Source of the DNA: Billgrantia ethanolica
GTDB taxonomy: Bacteria > Pseudomonadota > Gammaproteobacteria > Pseudomonadales > Halomonadaceae
DNA: 64,000 bases
NCBI RefSeq assembly: GCF_021404305.1
Contig: NZ_JABFTX010000003.1
Span: 62,001-126,000, forward strand
Direction: 5' to 3'
In this document: positions 32,226 through 44,859 of the stretch, one piece after another
How positions within the stretch are numbered: position 1 is the first letter of the stretch
How the letters are laid out: each line of letters opens with the position of its first letter
Notes under the pieces: model-generated
Database searches by the model: none
Seen by the model: only the letters and a program-made list of their open reading frames with translations
What the model was told of the DNA's origin: nothing
Made by a program: the position numbers and the translations under genes

Positions 32226-33584
32226 TTGGGCCTGATCCAGAACGTGCTGGCCGTCATCGTGGTGCTGGGGCTGTTGATCACCTTCCACGAGTTCGGTCAT
32301 TACTGGGTGGCGCGCCGCTGCGGTGTCAGGGTGCTGCGCTTCTCGGTGGGCTTTGGCAAGGCGATCTGGTCCCGTACCGACCGTCACGGGACCGAGTTCG
32401 TCGTGGCGGCAATTCCTCTCGGCGGCTACGTCAAGATGCTCGACGAGCGCGAGGCGCCGGTACCCGACGATCAGCTCCACGAAACGTTCAACCGCAAGAC
32501 GGTATGGCAGCGTATCGCCATCGTCGCGGCCGGACCGCTGGCCAACTTCCTGCTTGCCATCGTCGCCTACTGGGCGCTGTTCGTCGCCGGCACCACCACG
32601 GTGGCACCGGTGGTGGGCGAGGTGGCGCCCGATTCGCCGGCGGCCCGTAGCGGCCTGCAGAGCGGTCAGGAGATCGTCTCGGTGCAGGGCAATGCCGTAC
32701 GCTCCTGGGACGAGATCAACCTGCGCCTGATCGCCCACATCGGGGCCAGCGGCGAGCTGACCATCGATGCGCGTGACGACGCCGGCTCGAGCGCGCAGGA
32801 GTACCGCCTGCCGGTGGAGAACTACCTGGTGCGCCAGGACCCACCCCAGCCGCTGGCCACGCTGGGCATCACGCCCTGGCAGCCGCGTATTCCTGCGGTG
32901 CTGGGGCAGGTGCTGGATGGCCAGGCTGCCGCCGAGGCGGGGTTGCAACCGGGCGACGAAGTGCTGGCCGTCAACGGGGCGCCCATCGGCGAGTGGATGG
33001 ATTTCGTCAGCGTGGTGCGGGCCAATCCCGGCGAAACGCTGGAGCTCGAGGTGCAGCGCGACGGCGAGCCGCTGACGGTGACGCTCACGCCGGGCAGCCG
33101 CGAGCTCGAGACGGGCGGGGCCATCGGCTATGTGGGCGCCGGGGTAGAGCCGGTGGAGTGGCCCGAGGAGTTCCGGCGCGAGATCCGCTACGGACCCGTG
33201 GCCGCGCTGGGGCAGGCCGTCAGCCGCACCGGCGAGATGACGGTGCTGACGCTGGATGCGATCCGCAAGATGCTGGTGGGGCTGATCTCGCCGACCAATC
33301 TTTCCGGACCCATCACGATCGCCCAGATGGCAGGGGATACGGCACGCACGGGGCTGGAGACCTTCGTCAGCTTCATGGCCTATCTCTCCATCAGCCTGGC
33401 GGTGCTCAATCTGCTGCCGATACCGGTGCTCGATGGTGGCCACCTGCTTTATTATTTCGTCGAAGCCGTCCGCGGCCGGCCGGTATCGGAGCGGACTCAG
33501 GCGCTGGGGTTGCGAATCGGGCTGGCGCTGGTCGGTACTCTGATGCTGATGGCGCTCTATTTCGATCTGATGCGTCTCTGGTAG
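32226..33584 (+). CDS. rseP: RIP metalloprotease RseP (site-2 protease)
   Basis: Intramembrane zinc protease that, after DegS, cuts the anti-sigma factor RseA and releases sigma-E under envelope stress. In the 452-residue protein the metal site HEFGH is at about residues 22-26 in the first membrane span; two PDZ-like domains lie between about 110 and 280; NLLPIPVLDGGHL near 395 gives the third ligand (Asp). It starts with TTG, supported by AAGGAGG seven bases upstream and by the conserved N-terminus. bamA follows. Confidence 0.96.
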   Translation: MGLIQNVLAVIVVLGLLITFHEFGHYWVARRCGVRVLRFSVGFGKAIWSRTDRHGTEFVVAAIPLGGYVKMLDEREAPVPDDQLHETFNRKTVWQRIAIVAAGPLANFLLAIVAYWALFVAGTTTVAPVVGEVAPDSPAARSGLQSGQEIVSVQGNAVRSWDEINLRLIAHIGASGELTIDARDDAGSSAQEYRLPVENYLVRQDPPQPLATLGITPWQPRIPAVLGQVLDGQAAAEAGLQPGDEVLAVNGAPIGEWMDFVSVVRANPGETLELEVQRDGEPLTVTLTPGSRELETGGAIGYVGAGVEPVEWPEEFRREIRYGPVAALGQAVSRTGEMTVLTLDAIRKMLVGLISPTNLSGPITIAQMAGDTARTGLETFVSFMAYLSISLAVLNLLPIPVLDGGHLLYYFVEAVRGRPVSERTQALGLRIGLALVGTLMLMALYFDLMRLW

Positions 33585-33611
33585 CGTGCGCCTCCCACTG
33601 GGGGCACAGGG

Positions 33612-33632
33612 AGGCGGAGTTACGCTCCGCCT
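33612..33632 (+). terminator. Hairpin between rseP and bamA
   Basis: AGGCGGAG and CTCCGCCT form an 8-bp perfect stem with loop TTACG, then TGTC. A second small palindrome, GCCTGT-CTGT-ACAGGC, follows at 33662-33677. Possibly a partial terminator or processing site that lets bamA be expressed separately from rseP. Confidence 0.5.
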
Positions 33633-33706
33633 TGTCAGTCACCCGCACATATGTATATGGTGCCTGTCTGTACAGGCAGGCGGATCAACGCGAGCGAAGC
33701 GACTGC

Positions 33707-36049
33707 ATGAATATCAAGACCCTTGGACTGGCGGCTCTGCTGCTGGCCGGTTCCGGTACGGTGCTGGCCGAATCCTTCGAAGTAACCGACATTCGCGTGG
33801 AAGGGCTGCAGCGGGTATCCGCCGCATCCGTCTTCAACGCCTTTCCCATCAGCGCACGAGACCGAGTGGACGATCGCGAGCTGGCCGAGGCGGCGCGCAG
33901 CCTGTTCGCCACCGGTCTGTTCGACGATATTCAGCTTGCTCGCGACGGTGACGTGCTGGTCATCCAGGTCGTCGAACGGCCGACCATCTCGCGCCTGAAC
34001 ATCAGCGGCAACCGTCGGCTCTCCGAAGAGGACCTGCGCCGCGGTCTGCGCGAGGGCGGCCTGGCCGAAGGGCAGGTGCTGCAGCTCTCCACCCTGGAGG
34101 ACATTCAGCGCGAGCTCGAAGGGGTCTATCAGGCGCAGGGCCGTTACAGCGCGCGGATCGAGACCAACGTGCGCGAGATCGACGAAGGCCGCGTCCAGGT
34201 CGACATCGAGATCAACGAAGGTGCCGTGGCCAAGATTCGCCAGATCAACATCGTCGGCAATCGTCAGTTCAGTGACGACGAGCTGCGCGACGTGTTCGAG
34301 CTCAACGACCGGCCCGGGCGCTTCTTCGGCTGGTTCTCCCGTGACGAATATTCTCGCGAGGCGCTGGCCGGCGACCTGGAGAGGCTGCGCTCGTTCTACC
34401 TCGACCGCGGCTACGTCAATTTCGACATCACCTCGACCCAGGTTTCGATCAGCCCGGACAAGTCGCAGATCTTCGTCACCGTCAACGTCGAGGAGGGCAG
34501 CCAGTACCGCCTGGGCGATGTGCGCTTCGTCGGCGACCTGCAGATCGGCGAGCGTGAGGCACGCAACCTGCTGCAGGTGGAGAGCGGCGAGATCTTCTCG
34601 CGCAGTGACGTCACCGCCTCTACCGAGGCGCTGCGCTCGCGCCTGGGCGCCGAGGGCTTTGCCTTCGCCCGGGTCGACGGCATACCCGAGCCGCGGGCCG
34701 ACGGCTCCACCGTCGACCTGACCGTGCGTGTCGACCCGGGTCGTCGTGCCTACGTGCGGCGGATCAACTTCATCGGCAACACCACCACCCAGGACGAGGT
34801 GCTGCGCCGTGAGATGATCCAGATGGAGGGGGCGCCGGCCTCTACCGACTCGATCAGCCAGTCGCGCCGTCGCCTGGAGCGTCTGGGCTTCTTCCGTCAG
34901 GTCGAGGTGGAGACCCAGCCGGTGGCCGGCGAGCCGGACAAGCTCGACGTCACCTACACGGTGGAGGAGCAGCCCTCCGGCTCGATCTCGGCGAGCATCG
35001 GCTTCTCGCAGAGCGCCGGGGTGATCTACGGCGCCTCGCTGGCCCAGAACAACTTCCTCGGCACCGGTAACCGGGTCAACATCGGCGCCCAGCGCAGCGA
35101 CACCTTCACCAGCGTCAACTTCGGTTTCACCGACCCGTACTGGACCCTGGACGGTATCTCGCGCGGCTACAACCTCTTCTATCGCGAGACCGATTTCGAA
35201 GACTCGGACATCTCGACCTACTCCACCGACTCCTACGGCGCGGGGATCAACTTCGGTTATCCGGTCAGCGAGCTGTCGCGCCTCAACTTCGGCGCCAGCA
35301 TCGAGGACCTGACGGTCAAGACCTATCGCGACACGGCGTCGGAAATCGTGCGCTACGTCGAGGATCAGGGCGACAACGCCCAGAGCCTCAAGCTCACCGC
35401 CAGCTGGACGCGCAACAACCTAAACCGTGGCATCATGCCCACCTCGGGCAACTATCAGCGCCTGTCGCTGGAGACCGCCGCGCCGGGCAGCGACGCCGAC
35501 TACTACAAGCTGCGCGCCCGCGCCCAGCAGCTCTTCGCCCTCAACGAGGAGGAGACCTGGGCGCTCAAGTTCGGCACCACCCTGGGCTACGCCGACAGCA
35601 TCGGCAGTGATCCCTATCCGTTCTACGAGAACTTCTTCGCCGGCGGTCTGGGGTCGGTGCGTGGCTTCACCGCCAACACCCTGGGCGAGCGTACCACCCC
35701 GCGAGAGGCCGGTCGCGACCGCACCCTGGGCGGCAACGTACTGATCGAAGGCAGTGCCGAACTGCTCTTCCCGCTGCCGTTCGTCGAGGATCAGCGCTCG
35801 CTGCAGACCGGCTTCTTCCTCGATGCTGGCAACACCTTCCTGACCAGTTGCTATGACATCATGGAAGGCGACGGGCCGTCGAACTGCTCCTCTGGCGTCG
35901 ACCTGAGCGAGCTGCGCTACAGCATCGGTGTGGGGCTTTCCTGGCTGACGCCCGTGGGTCCGCTGACCTTCAGCATCGCCGAGCCGCTCAACGACAAGAG
36001 CGGCGACAATACCCAGTTCTTCCAATTCTCGCTGGGACAGACCTTCTGA
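33707..36049 (+). CDS. bamA: Outer membrane protein assembly factor BamA
   Basis: Essential Omp85 protein that inserts beta-barrels into the outer membrane. The 780-residue precursor has a signal peptide (cleavage likely after VLA, residue about 21), five POTRA domains (about 22-420) and a C-terminal 16-strand barrel ending in Phe (FSLGQTF). GGLGSVRGFTANTLG near 645 is the conserved loop-6 VRGF motif. Skp, its periplasmic partner, is encoded next, and RseP upstream ties envelope stress to barrel assembly. Confidence 0.97.
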   Translation: MNIKTLGLAALLLAGSGTVLAESFEVTDIRVEGLQRVSAASVFNAFPISARDRVDDRELAEAARSLFATGLFDDIQLARDGDVLVIQVVERPTISRLNISGNRRLSEEDLRRGLREGGLAEGQVLQLSTLEDIQRELEGVYQAQGRYSARIETNVREIDEGRVQVDIEINEGAVAKIRQINIVGNRQFSDDELRDVFELNDRPGRFFGWFSRDEYSREALAGDLERLRSFYLDRGYVNFDITSTQVSISPDKSQIFVTVNVEEGSQYRLGDVRFVGDLQIGEREARNLLQVESGEIFSRSDVTASTEALRSRLGAEGFAFARVDGIPEPRADGSTVDLTVRVDPGRRAYVRRINFIGNTTTQDEVLRREMIQMEGAPASTDSISQSRRRLERLGFFRQVEVETQPVAGEPDKLDVTYTVEEQPSGSISASIGFSQSAGVIYGASLAQNNFLGTGNRVNIGAQRSDTFTSVNFGFTDPYWTLDGISRGYNLFYRETDFEDSDISTYSTDSYGAGINFGYPVSELSRLNFGASIEDLTVKTYRDTASEIVRYVEDQGDNAQSLKLTASWTRNNLNRGIMPTSGNYQRLSLETAAPGSDADYYKLRARAQQLFALNEEETWALKFGTTLGYADSIGSDPYPFYENFFAGGLGSVRGFTANTLGERTTPREAGRDRTLGGNVLIEGSAELLFPLPFVEDQRSLQTGFFLDAGNTFLTSCYDIMEGDGPSNCSSGVDLSELRYSIGVGLSWLTPVGPLTFSIAEPLNDKSGDNTQFFQFSLGQTF

Positions 36050-36074
36050 TCCGGCTCCTCAAGGAGTAATTTGA

Positions 36075-36581
36075 ATGCGCAAGTTAACGCTCTTTTTGTG
36101 CATGGGTCTGTTCGCGGCGCTGTCTGCGCCGGCCTACTCGACCGAGGTGGCCGTTCTCGACTGGCGAGGCGCGCTGCTCTCCTCAGATGCCGCCCAGCGC
36201 TCGATGGAGCAGCTCGAGAGCCGGCTTGCCGGTCAGCAGCAGGAGGCGCAGTCGCTGGGGCAGGAGCTGTCCCAGCTGCAGCAGCGCCTGCAGCAGGAGG
36301 GCGACAGCCTGCCCGAGGATCAGCGTCGCTCGCTGATCCAGGAGTTTCAGCAGAAGGGCAGCCGCTTCGAACAGCTGCGCCAGCAGATCATGGAAGAGCA
36401 GATGCGCGCCGAGCAGAACTTCCTTCAGGAAGCCGAGCCCAAGCTGGAGCGGGCCGTGGAGCAGGTGATCTCGCGGCACAATGTGCAGGTGCTGGTAGAG
36501 CCCCAGGGCGTGCTGCACTCCGAGCGGGACTTGCCCAACCTGACGGGTGAAGTGATCGAAATACTCAACTCGCTCAATTGA
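36075..36581 (+). CDS. skp: Periplasmic chaperone Skp/OmpH
   Basis: Holds unfolded outer-membrane proteins on the way to BamA. The 168-residue precursor starts with a signal peptide (cleavage likely after AYS, about residue 22). The mature part opens with the trimerisation strand (TEVAVLDW), followed by a long Gln/Glu-rich coiled-coil (about 40-125) as in the tentacles of Skp. AAGGAG lies upstream of the ATG. It sits between bamA and lpxD as in most gammaproteobacteria. Confidence 0.94.
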   Translation: MRKLTLFLCMGLFAALSAPAYSTEVAVLDWRGALLSSDAAQRSMEQLESRLAGQQQEAQSLGQELSQLQQRLQQEGDSLPEDQRRSLIQEFQQKGSRFEQLRQQIMEEQMRAEQNFLQEAEPKLERAVEQVISRHNVQVLVEPQGVLHSERDLPNLTGEVIEILNSLN

Positions 36582-36625
36582 TCCACTCGGCAGCGCGCTG
36601 CCGAACGTTGTCGATACGGGTTTCC

Positions 36626-37666
36626 ATGACGCACCCTGCTACTCCGCAATACACATTGACCGAGCTCGCCGAGCGGCTCGGTGCCCAACTGGTCGGCGAC
36701 GGCAGTCGCCGCATCAGCGGTTTGGCGACTCTCAAGGAGGCCGGCCCCGACCAGGTGGCTTTCGTCGCCAATCGTTCCTACATCAAGGACCTCGCCAACT
36801 GTCGGGCCGGGGCGGTGCTGCTCCACCCCGAGCACGGTGCGGCCTGCCCGGTGGCGCGCCTGGAGCTGGCCAATCCCTATCTCGGCTATGCCCATCTGTC
36901 TCAGCTGTTCGACCCGTTCCTGGCCGCTCCCGTGGGGGGGATCCACCCCACGGCGGTGGTGGCGGAGGACGCGGTGCTCGGGGCACGGGTCGAGATCGGC
37001 CCCAATGCCGTGGTCGAAGCCGGGGTAGAACTCGGCGACGAGGTGGTGGTGGGGGCCGGCAGCTTCATCGGGGCGGGCTCATGCATCGGTGACCAGTCGC
37101 GACTGCATGCCAACGTCACCGTCTGTCATGGCGTGACCGTCGGCAAGCGGGCCATTCTGCACAGTGGCTGCGTGATCGGTGGTGACGGCTTTGGCTTCGC
37201 CCATGACGGCGGTCGCTGGCACAAGATCGCCCAGTTGGGTGGGGTGGTGCTGGGTGACGACGTCGAGGTGGGCAGCTGTTCCAGCATCGATCGGGGCGCG
37301 TTGGACGACACCGTGATCGGCAATGACGTCAAGATCGACAGCCAGGTGCAGATCGCTCACAACGTGCGTATCGGCGACCACTCCGCCCTGGCCGGTTGCG
37401 TGGGCATCGCCGGCTCCACCCGGGTCGGCAGGAACTGCATGCTGGGCGGCGGCGTGGGGCTCTCCGGGCACCTGACGATCTGCGACGGCGTGCAGGTCAC
37501 CGGCATGAGCCTGGTCACCAACTCGATCCATGAACCGGGAGTCTACTCGTCGGGTACCGGTGCCATGTCCAATGCCCAGTGGCGCAAGAATGCGGTGCGT
37601 TTCAAACAGCTCGACGACATGGCCAGGCGTCTGGCGCGTCTCGAGAAGCGCGATCAGCAGGGTTGA
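36626..37666 (+). CDS. lpxD: UDP-3-O-(3-hydroxyacyl)glucosamine N-acyltransferase
   Basis: Third step of lipid A synthesis: adds the N-linked hydroxyacyl chain. The 346-residue protein has an N-terminal uridine-binding domain (about 1-100) and a left-handed beta-helix of hexapeptide repeats (about 105-315). [20 protein letters not shown] near 190 is a family signature and [20 protein letters not shown] near 250 contains the catalytic-type His. The short gap to skp holds a 16-bp palindrome, CGGCAGCGCGCTGCCG (36588-36603). Confidence 0.96.
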   Translation: MTHPATPQYTLTELAERLGAQLVGDGSRRISGLATLKEAGPDQVAFVANRSYIKDLANCRAGAVLLHPEHGAACPVARLELANPYLGYAHLSQLFDPFLAAPVGGIHPTAVVAEDAVLGARVEIGPNAVVEAGVELGDEVVVGAGSFIGAGSCIGDQSRLHANVTVCHGVTVGKRAILHSGCVIGGDGFGFAHDGGRWHKIAQLGGVVLGDDVEVGSCSSIDRGALDDTVIGNDVKIDSQVQIAHNVRIGDHSALAGCVGIAGSTRVGRNCMLGGGVGLSGHLTICDGVQVTGMSLVTNSIHEPGVYSSGTGAMSNAQWRKNAVRFKQLDDMARRLARLEKRDQQG

Positions 37667-37690
37667 GGCAGGATCGGGCGGCGTTATAAT
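37663..37690 (+). promoter_or_regulatory. Strong candidate promoter for fabZ-lpxA-lpxB
   Basis: TTGAGG at 37663-37668 and a perfect TATAAT at 37685-37690 with 16-bp spacing, beginning in the stop region of lpxD. Transcription would start around 37697, inside the hairpin that follows. Confidence 0.65.
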
Positions 37691-37693
37691 TCC

Positions 37694-37718
37694 CCGCCTG
37701 CCGCTTGCAGGCGGTTTT
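37694..37718 (+). terminator. Intrinsic terminator between lpxD and fabZ
   Basis: CCGCCTGC and GCAGGCGG form an 8-bp stem with loop CGCTT, followed by TTTT. It lies four bases past a perfect -10 box, so it would stop readthrough from lpxD while a transcript starting at the promoter would lack most of the 5' arm. Confidence 0.65.
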
Positions 37719-37788
37719 CGGGAAGCCGGGCGCGACGCTTGCTGGACGTTCGCCAAGGCTTCCCTACTTCATTTCAGAGGTCGCTACG

Positions 37789-38232
37789 ATGGTAATGGAC
37801 ATCAACGAGATTCGTGATTATCTGCCGCACCGATACCCCTTTCTGCTGATAGATCGGGTGACGGAGCTGAGCCTTGGCGAATCCATCGTGGGCTACAAGA
37901 ACGTCAGCATCAACGAGCCGTTCTTCAACGGTCATTTCCCTCACCATCCGATCATGCCCGGTGTGCTGGTGCTCGAAGCGCTGGCCCAGGCGTGCGGGAT
38001 CCTCGGGTTCAAGACCGTCAACAAGTTGCCGGCCGACGGCTACGTCTATTATCTGGTGGGTAGCGACAACGTGCGCTTCAAGCGGCCGGTAATGCCGGGC
38101 GACCGCCTGAAGCTGGAGGCGAAGGTCGAACGTGAAAAGCGCGGCATCTGGAAGTTCGCCTGTCGTGCTACCGTAGAGGGTGAATTGGCCTGCGAGGCCG
38201 ACATCATCTGTGCCGAGAGGAAGGTTTCTTGA
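37789..38232 (+). CDS. fabZ: 3-hydroxyacyl-[acyl-carrier-protein] dehydratase FabZ
   Basis: Dehydrates 3-hydroxyacyl-ACP in fatty acid elongation and competes with LpxA for 3-hydroxyacyl-ACP. The 147-residue hot-dog protein has [12 protein letters not shown] near residues 11-22 and the catalytic [20 protein letters not shown] near 48-67 with His and Glu. AGAGG precedes the ATG; a second in-frame ATG lies two codons later. lpxA begins inside its last codons. Confidence 0.96.
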   Translation: MVMDINEIRDYLPHRYPFLLIDRVTELSLGESIVGYKNVSINEPFFNGHFPHHPIMPGVLVLEALAQACGILGFKTVNKLPADGYVYYLVGSDNVRFKRPVMPGDRLKLEAKVEREKRGIWKFACRATVEGELACEADIICAERKVS

Positions 38233-38996
38233 TACATAGCACCGCCATCGTCGATCCTTCGGCTCGCCTTGCCGAGGACGTGGAAGTCGGTCCTTTCAGC
38301 GTGATCGGACCGGACGTCGAGATCGGTCCCGGCAGTCGTATCGGCCCGCATGTCGTGATCAAGGGCCCGACCGTGCTGGGAGCCCGGACTCGGATCTTCC
38401 AGTTCGCTTCCGTAGGCGAGGATTGCCAGGACAAGAAATACGCCGGCGAGCCGACGCGGCTGGTGATGGGTGACGACAACGTCATCCGCGAGGGCGTGAC
38501 CCTGCACCGCGGCACCGCTCAGGATCGTGGCGAGACCACCATCGGCTCACGCAACCTGTTCATGGCCTACGTGCACGTCGGGCACGACTGCGTCATCGGC
38601 AACGACTGCGTGCTGGCCAACCAGGCGACGCTTGCCGGGCATGTGACCCTGGGCAACTTCGTCATACTCGGTGGGCTGTCGGCCATCCATCAGTTCTGCC
38701 ATTTCGGCGACCATGCCATGGCCGGCGGCGGCTCGATCATCACCAAGGACACGCCGGCGTTCTTGATGATCAACGGCAACCCGGCCAGCCCACACGGGCT
38801 CAATCTGGTCGGCCTCAAGCGCCGCGGCTTCTCGGCCGAGGCGATCAAGGCGCTGGGCGAATGCTACAAGCTGGTCTACCGTCAGGGCTTGACCGTGGCC
38901 CAGGCGCTGGACGAGATCCGCAACCGCTTCGCCCTGCCGGAAACCGAGGCCTTTGCCGCTTCCATCGAAGTCTCGACGCGCGGCATCCTTCGCTGA
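38229..38996 (+). CDS. lpxA: UDP-N-acetylglucosamine O-acyltransferase
   Basis: First step of lipid A synthesis: moves 3-hydroxyacyl from ACP to UDP-GlcNAc. The 255-residue protein is a hexapeptide-repeat beta-helix (about 1-190); [20 protein letters not shown] near 117-136 contains the catalytic-type His, and the C-terminal helical part begins near [10 protein letters not shown]. The start is TTG, overlapping the fabZ stop (TTGA), with GAGAGGAAGG just upstream; the next ATG would remove conserved N-terminal sequence. Confidence 0.95.
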   Translation: MIHSTAIVDPSARLAEDVEVGPFSVIGPDVEIGPGSRIGPHVVIKGPTVLGARTRIFQFASVGEDCQDKKYAGEPTRLVMGDDNVIREGVTLHRGTAQDRGETTIGSRNLFMAYVHVGHDCVIGNDCVLANQATLAGHVTLGNFVILGGLSAIHQFCHFGDHAMAGGGSIITKDTPAFLMINGNPASPHGLNLVGLKRRGFSAEAIKALGECYKLVYRQGLTVAQALDEIRNRFALPETEAFAASIEVSTRGILR

Positions 38997-39019
38997 GCGG
39001 ACATCGAAACGGGTCCGAT

Positions 39020-40243
39020 ATGAGCCAGTTAGCGCGTGTCTACATCGTCGCCGGCGAGATGTCCGGCGACCTGCTCGGCGCCAGCCTGATGCGGGCGCTC
39101 AAGGCGCGTCACCCCGGTGTCGAGTTCCGCGGTATCGGCGGCCCGGGGATGATCGTCGAGGGCATCGACAGCCGTTTTCCTCTCGAGACGCTCTCGGTCA
39201 TGGGCCTGGTCGAGGTGCTCAAGCACCTGCCGGAGCTGATCCGGGTGCGCCGTGCGCTGCGCGCCGATGCCCTGGCCTGGCAGCCGGACGTGATGATCGG
39301 TATCGACGCGCCCGATTTCAATCTCGGCCTCGAGCGTCAGCTGCGCGAGGCGGGGCTCACCACTGTGCACTACGTCAGCCCCACGGTGTGGGCCTGGCGT
39401 CAGGGGCGGGTCAAAGGCATCGTCCGCTCGGTGGATGCCATGCTCACCTTTCTGCCCTTCGAAGCCGCCTTCTACGAGAAGCACGATCTACCGGTGGCCT
39501 TCGTCGGTCATCCGCTGGCCGACGAGCTGCCGCTGGCCAACGATCGCGGTGCGGCACGAGAGGAAATCGGCTTACCGCTCAGCGGGCCGGTGCTGGCCGT
39601 GCTGCCGGGCTCCCGGGCCAACGAGATCCGCTTTCTCGGCGAGACCTTTCTCGACGCCGCCGAGCGGTTGTGCCGCGAACGCCCCGACTTGCGGGTCGTG
39701 ATACCGGCGGCCACCCCGCTGCGCCGCGCCGAGCTCGAAGCGCTGCTCGAACACCGACCGTTGCTGAGTGAGCGCGCTCTACTGCTCGACGGTCGCGCAC
39801 GCCCGGCCATGGTGGCCAGCGATGCCGTGCTGCTCGCTTCCGGCACGGCGGCGCTGGAGGGCATGCTGTGTCATCGCGCGATGCTGGTGGGCTACCGCAT
39901 GGCGCCGCTGACCCACTGGCTGGCCAAGCGTCTGGTCAAGACGCCGTGGATTTCGCTGCCCAATCTGATCGCTCAGGAGACCTTGATTCCCGAGCTGATC
40001 CAGGACGCGCTCACGGCCGAGGCAATCGTCGCGCGCATCGGTCCGCTGCTCGACGACGGCGAGGCGCGCGCCGTTCTCGAGGCGCGTTTCGCCGCCATGC
40101 ACGCCGGGCTGCAGCGTAACGCCAGCGCCAGGGCGGTGGAGGCCATCGAAGCCGTGGTGGCGGGGCGGCCGCTGCCCGAGTCGGTGGCAAGCGATACCAT
40201 GACACCCGAACCCGAGGTAGAGGCCAGGAGGAGCGAGACATGA
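39020..40243 (+). CDS. lpxB: Lipid-A-disaccharide synthase
   Basis: Glycosyltransferase (GT19) condensing lipid X with UDP-diacylglucosamine at the inner membrane face. In the 407-residue protein [18 protein letters not shown] opens the N-terminal domain; [12 protein letters not shown] near 120 and [11 protein letters not shown] near 278 are family motifs. About 30 acidic residues after the conserved end form a variable tail. It follows lpxA after 23 bp and overlaps rnhB by four bases. Confidence 0.96.
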   Translation: MSQLARVYIVAGEMSGDLLGASLMRALKARHPGVEFRGIGGPGMIVEGIDSRFPLETLSVMGLVEVLKHLPELIRVRRALRADALAWQPDVMIGIDAPDFNLGLERQLREAGLTTVHYVSPTVWAWRQGRVKGIVRSVDAMLTFLPFEAAFYEKHDLPVAFVGHPLADELPLANDRGAAREEIGLPLSGPVLAVLPGSRANEIRFLGETFLDAAERLCRERPDLRVVIPAATPLRRAELEALLEHRPLLSERALLLDGRARPAMVASDAVLLASGTAALEGMLCHRAMLVGYRMAPLTHWLAKRLVKTPWISLPNLIAQETLIPELIQDALTAEAIVARIGPLLDDGEARAVLEARFAAMHAGLQRNASARAVEAIEAVVAGRPLPESVASDTMTPEPEVEARRSET

Positions 40244-40851
40244 GCGAGTCTCCCTTTCCCCAACTGATCATCGACTATCAGGGCCATCTGTTGGCCGGCG
40301 TCGACGAGGTGGGCCGCGGACCGCTGATCGGCGCGGTGGTGGCTGCGGCGGTGATCCTCGATCCGCTGCGCCCCATCGCCGGCCTGACCGATTCCAAGAA
40401 GCTCACCCCCCAGCGGCGTGCGGAGCTGGATGTGGAGATCCGCGACAAGGCCCTGGCCTTCGCCGTGGCCGAGGCGTCCCACGCCGAGGTCGACGAGCTG
40501 AACATCTACCATGCCACCCACCTGGCCATGCGTCGCGCGATCGATGCGCTGCCGCTGATACCGGAGTACCTGCTGGTGGACGGCAATCGACTGCCTGGGC
40601 ATCATGTACCCGGTCAGGCGGTCGTCAAGGGCGACGCCCGCCATCCGGCCATCGCCGCGGCCTCGATCCTGGCCAAGGTGGCCCGCGACGCCCAGATGGT
40701 GGCGCTCGACGCGCTCTTCCCCGAGTACGGCTTCGCCCGCCACAAGGGCTATGCCACGCCCGAGCATCTGGACGCACTGGAGCGCCTCGGGCCCTTGCCC
40801 GAGCATCGTCGCTCCTTCGCCCCGCTGAAAGGACAACTCGAGCTGCTTTAG
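40240..40851 (+). CDS. rnhB: Ribonuclease HII
   Basis: Removes ribonucleotides and RNA from RNA-DNA hybrids. In the 203-residue protein [15 protein letters not shown] near residue 17 carries the first Asp-Glu pair of the DEDD site; LTDSKKL near 50, DGN near 109 and [19 protein letters not shown] near 127-145 complete it. Its start overlaps lpxB by four bases. A repeat element and a hairpin terminator follow. Confidence 0.96.
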   Translation: MSESPFPQLIIDYQGHLLAGVDEVGRGPLIGAVVAAAVILDPLRPIAGLTDSKKLTPQRRAELDVEIRDKALAFAVAEASHAEVDELNIYHATHLAMRRAIDALPLIPEYLLVDGNRLPGHHVPGQAVVKGDARHPAIAAASILAKVARDAQMVALDALFPEYGFARHKGYATPEHLDALERLGPLPEHRRSFAPLKGQLELL

Positions 40852-40882
40852 CCCATGAGCCGCTCCCACTACAGCGAGGGCG

Positions 40883-40977
40883 CCGGGGATAGGTCGTAGC
40901 GGGGGTCTTTTGCCAGGGAAGGCAAAAGTAGCTTACAAGGATGTATTCACAGCGCCCCCGCGAAGGCCTATCGCCGG
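40883..40977 (+). repeat. Dispersed palindromic intergenic element, copy B
   Basis: Outer arms CCGGGGATAGGTC and GGCCTATCGCCGG pair, continuing inward through GCGGGGG/CCCCCGC. Inside is the hairpin TTTTGCC-AGGGAA-GGCAAAA and the core AAGGATGTATTCACAGCGCC. Compared with copies A and C the arms have changed on both sides (GATAGG/CCTATC here, GACAGG/CCTGTC in C), keeping the pairing. Located between rnhB and dnaE. Confidence 0.8.
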
Positions 40978-41006
40978 ATCAGCCCGAGCGGATTTGAGTT
41001 ATATCG

Positions 41007-41027
41007 CAGGCCCGATAGCCTGTTTTT
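41007..41027 (+). terminator. Terminator upstream of dnaE
   Basis: CAGGC and GCCTG pair around CCGATA and are followed by TTTTT. The stem is only 5 bp but the U-run is clear. It would end the lpx-rnhB transcript 36 bases before dnaE; no clear dnaE promoter was identified. Confidence 0.5.
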
Positions 41028-41063
41028 CGTGTCGCCCATTTACCGCCAAGCCCCGAGCCTCTT

Positions 41064-44567
<3,504 letters not shown>

Positions 44568-44616
44568 GTCCATCACCTTGGCTTCGGCGGCTGCTCGTCA
44601 AGGCCGCCGGGGCTGA

Positions 44617-44711
44617 CCGGCGACAGGCCTGCGAGGAGGCGCTGTGAACCCATCCCTGGGCGCTACTTTTGCCATCCATGGCAAAAGACCTCCTCTTCGG
44701 CCTGTCCCCGG
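44617..44711 (-). repeat. Dispersed palindromic intergenic element, copy C (inverted)
   Basis: Read on the minus strand: arms CCGGGGACAGGCC and GGCCTGTCGCCGG, inner GAGGAGG/CCTCCTC, hairpin TTTTGCC-ATGGAT-GGCAAAA, then CAGGGATGGGTTCACAGCG. This copy has the best overall pairing. It lies between dnaE and accA in the opposite orientation to copies A and B relative to the flanking genes. Confidence 0.8.
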
Positions 44712-44747
44712 CATCCCTCGATGCTGGCGAAGTCCGCATACGTTGCC

Positions 44748-44775
44748 TTGCGCCGTGCGTTGAGGGTGCGATAAT
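44748..44775 (+). promoter_or_regulatory. Candidate promoter for accA
   Basis: TTGCGC at 44748-44753 and GATAAT at 44770-44775 with 16-bp spacing, about 85 bp upstream of the accA ATG. It is the best pair in the dnaE-accA gap; called by eye. Confidence 0.5.
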
Positions 44776-44859
44776 GCCCGACACTCGATTTTATGGCTTC
44801 CGGGACGAACAGCGTTCATCATGCCCCGGCGACAGCAATGACAAGGCGGCCCAGCCACT

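Noticed and set aside
32993..33706. Possible fused protein continuing from an rseP frame into bamA
   Set aside because: The extra sequence is a shifted frame of rseP. BamA has its own ATG and signal peptide at 33707.
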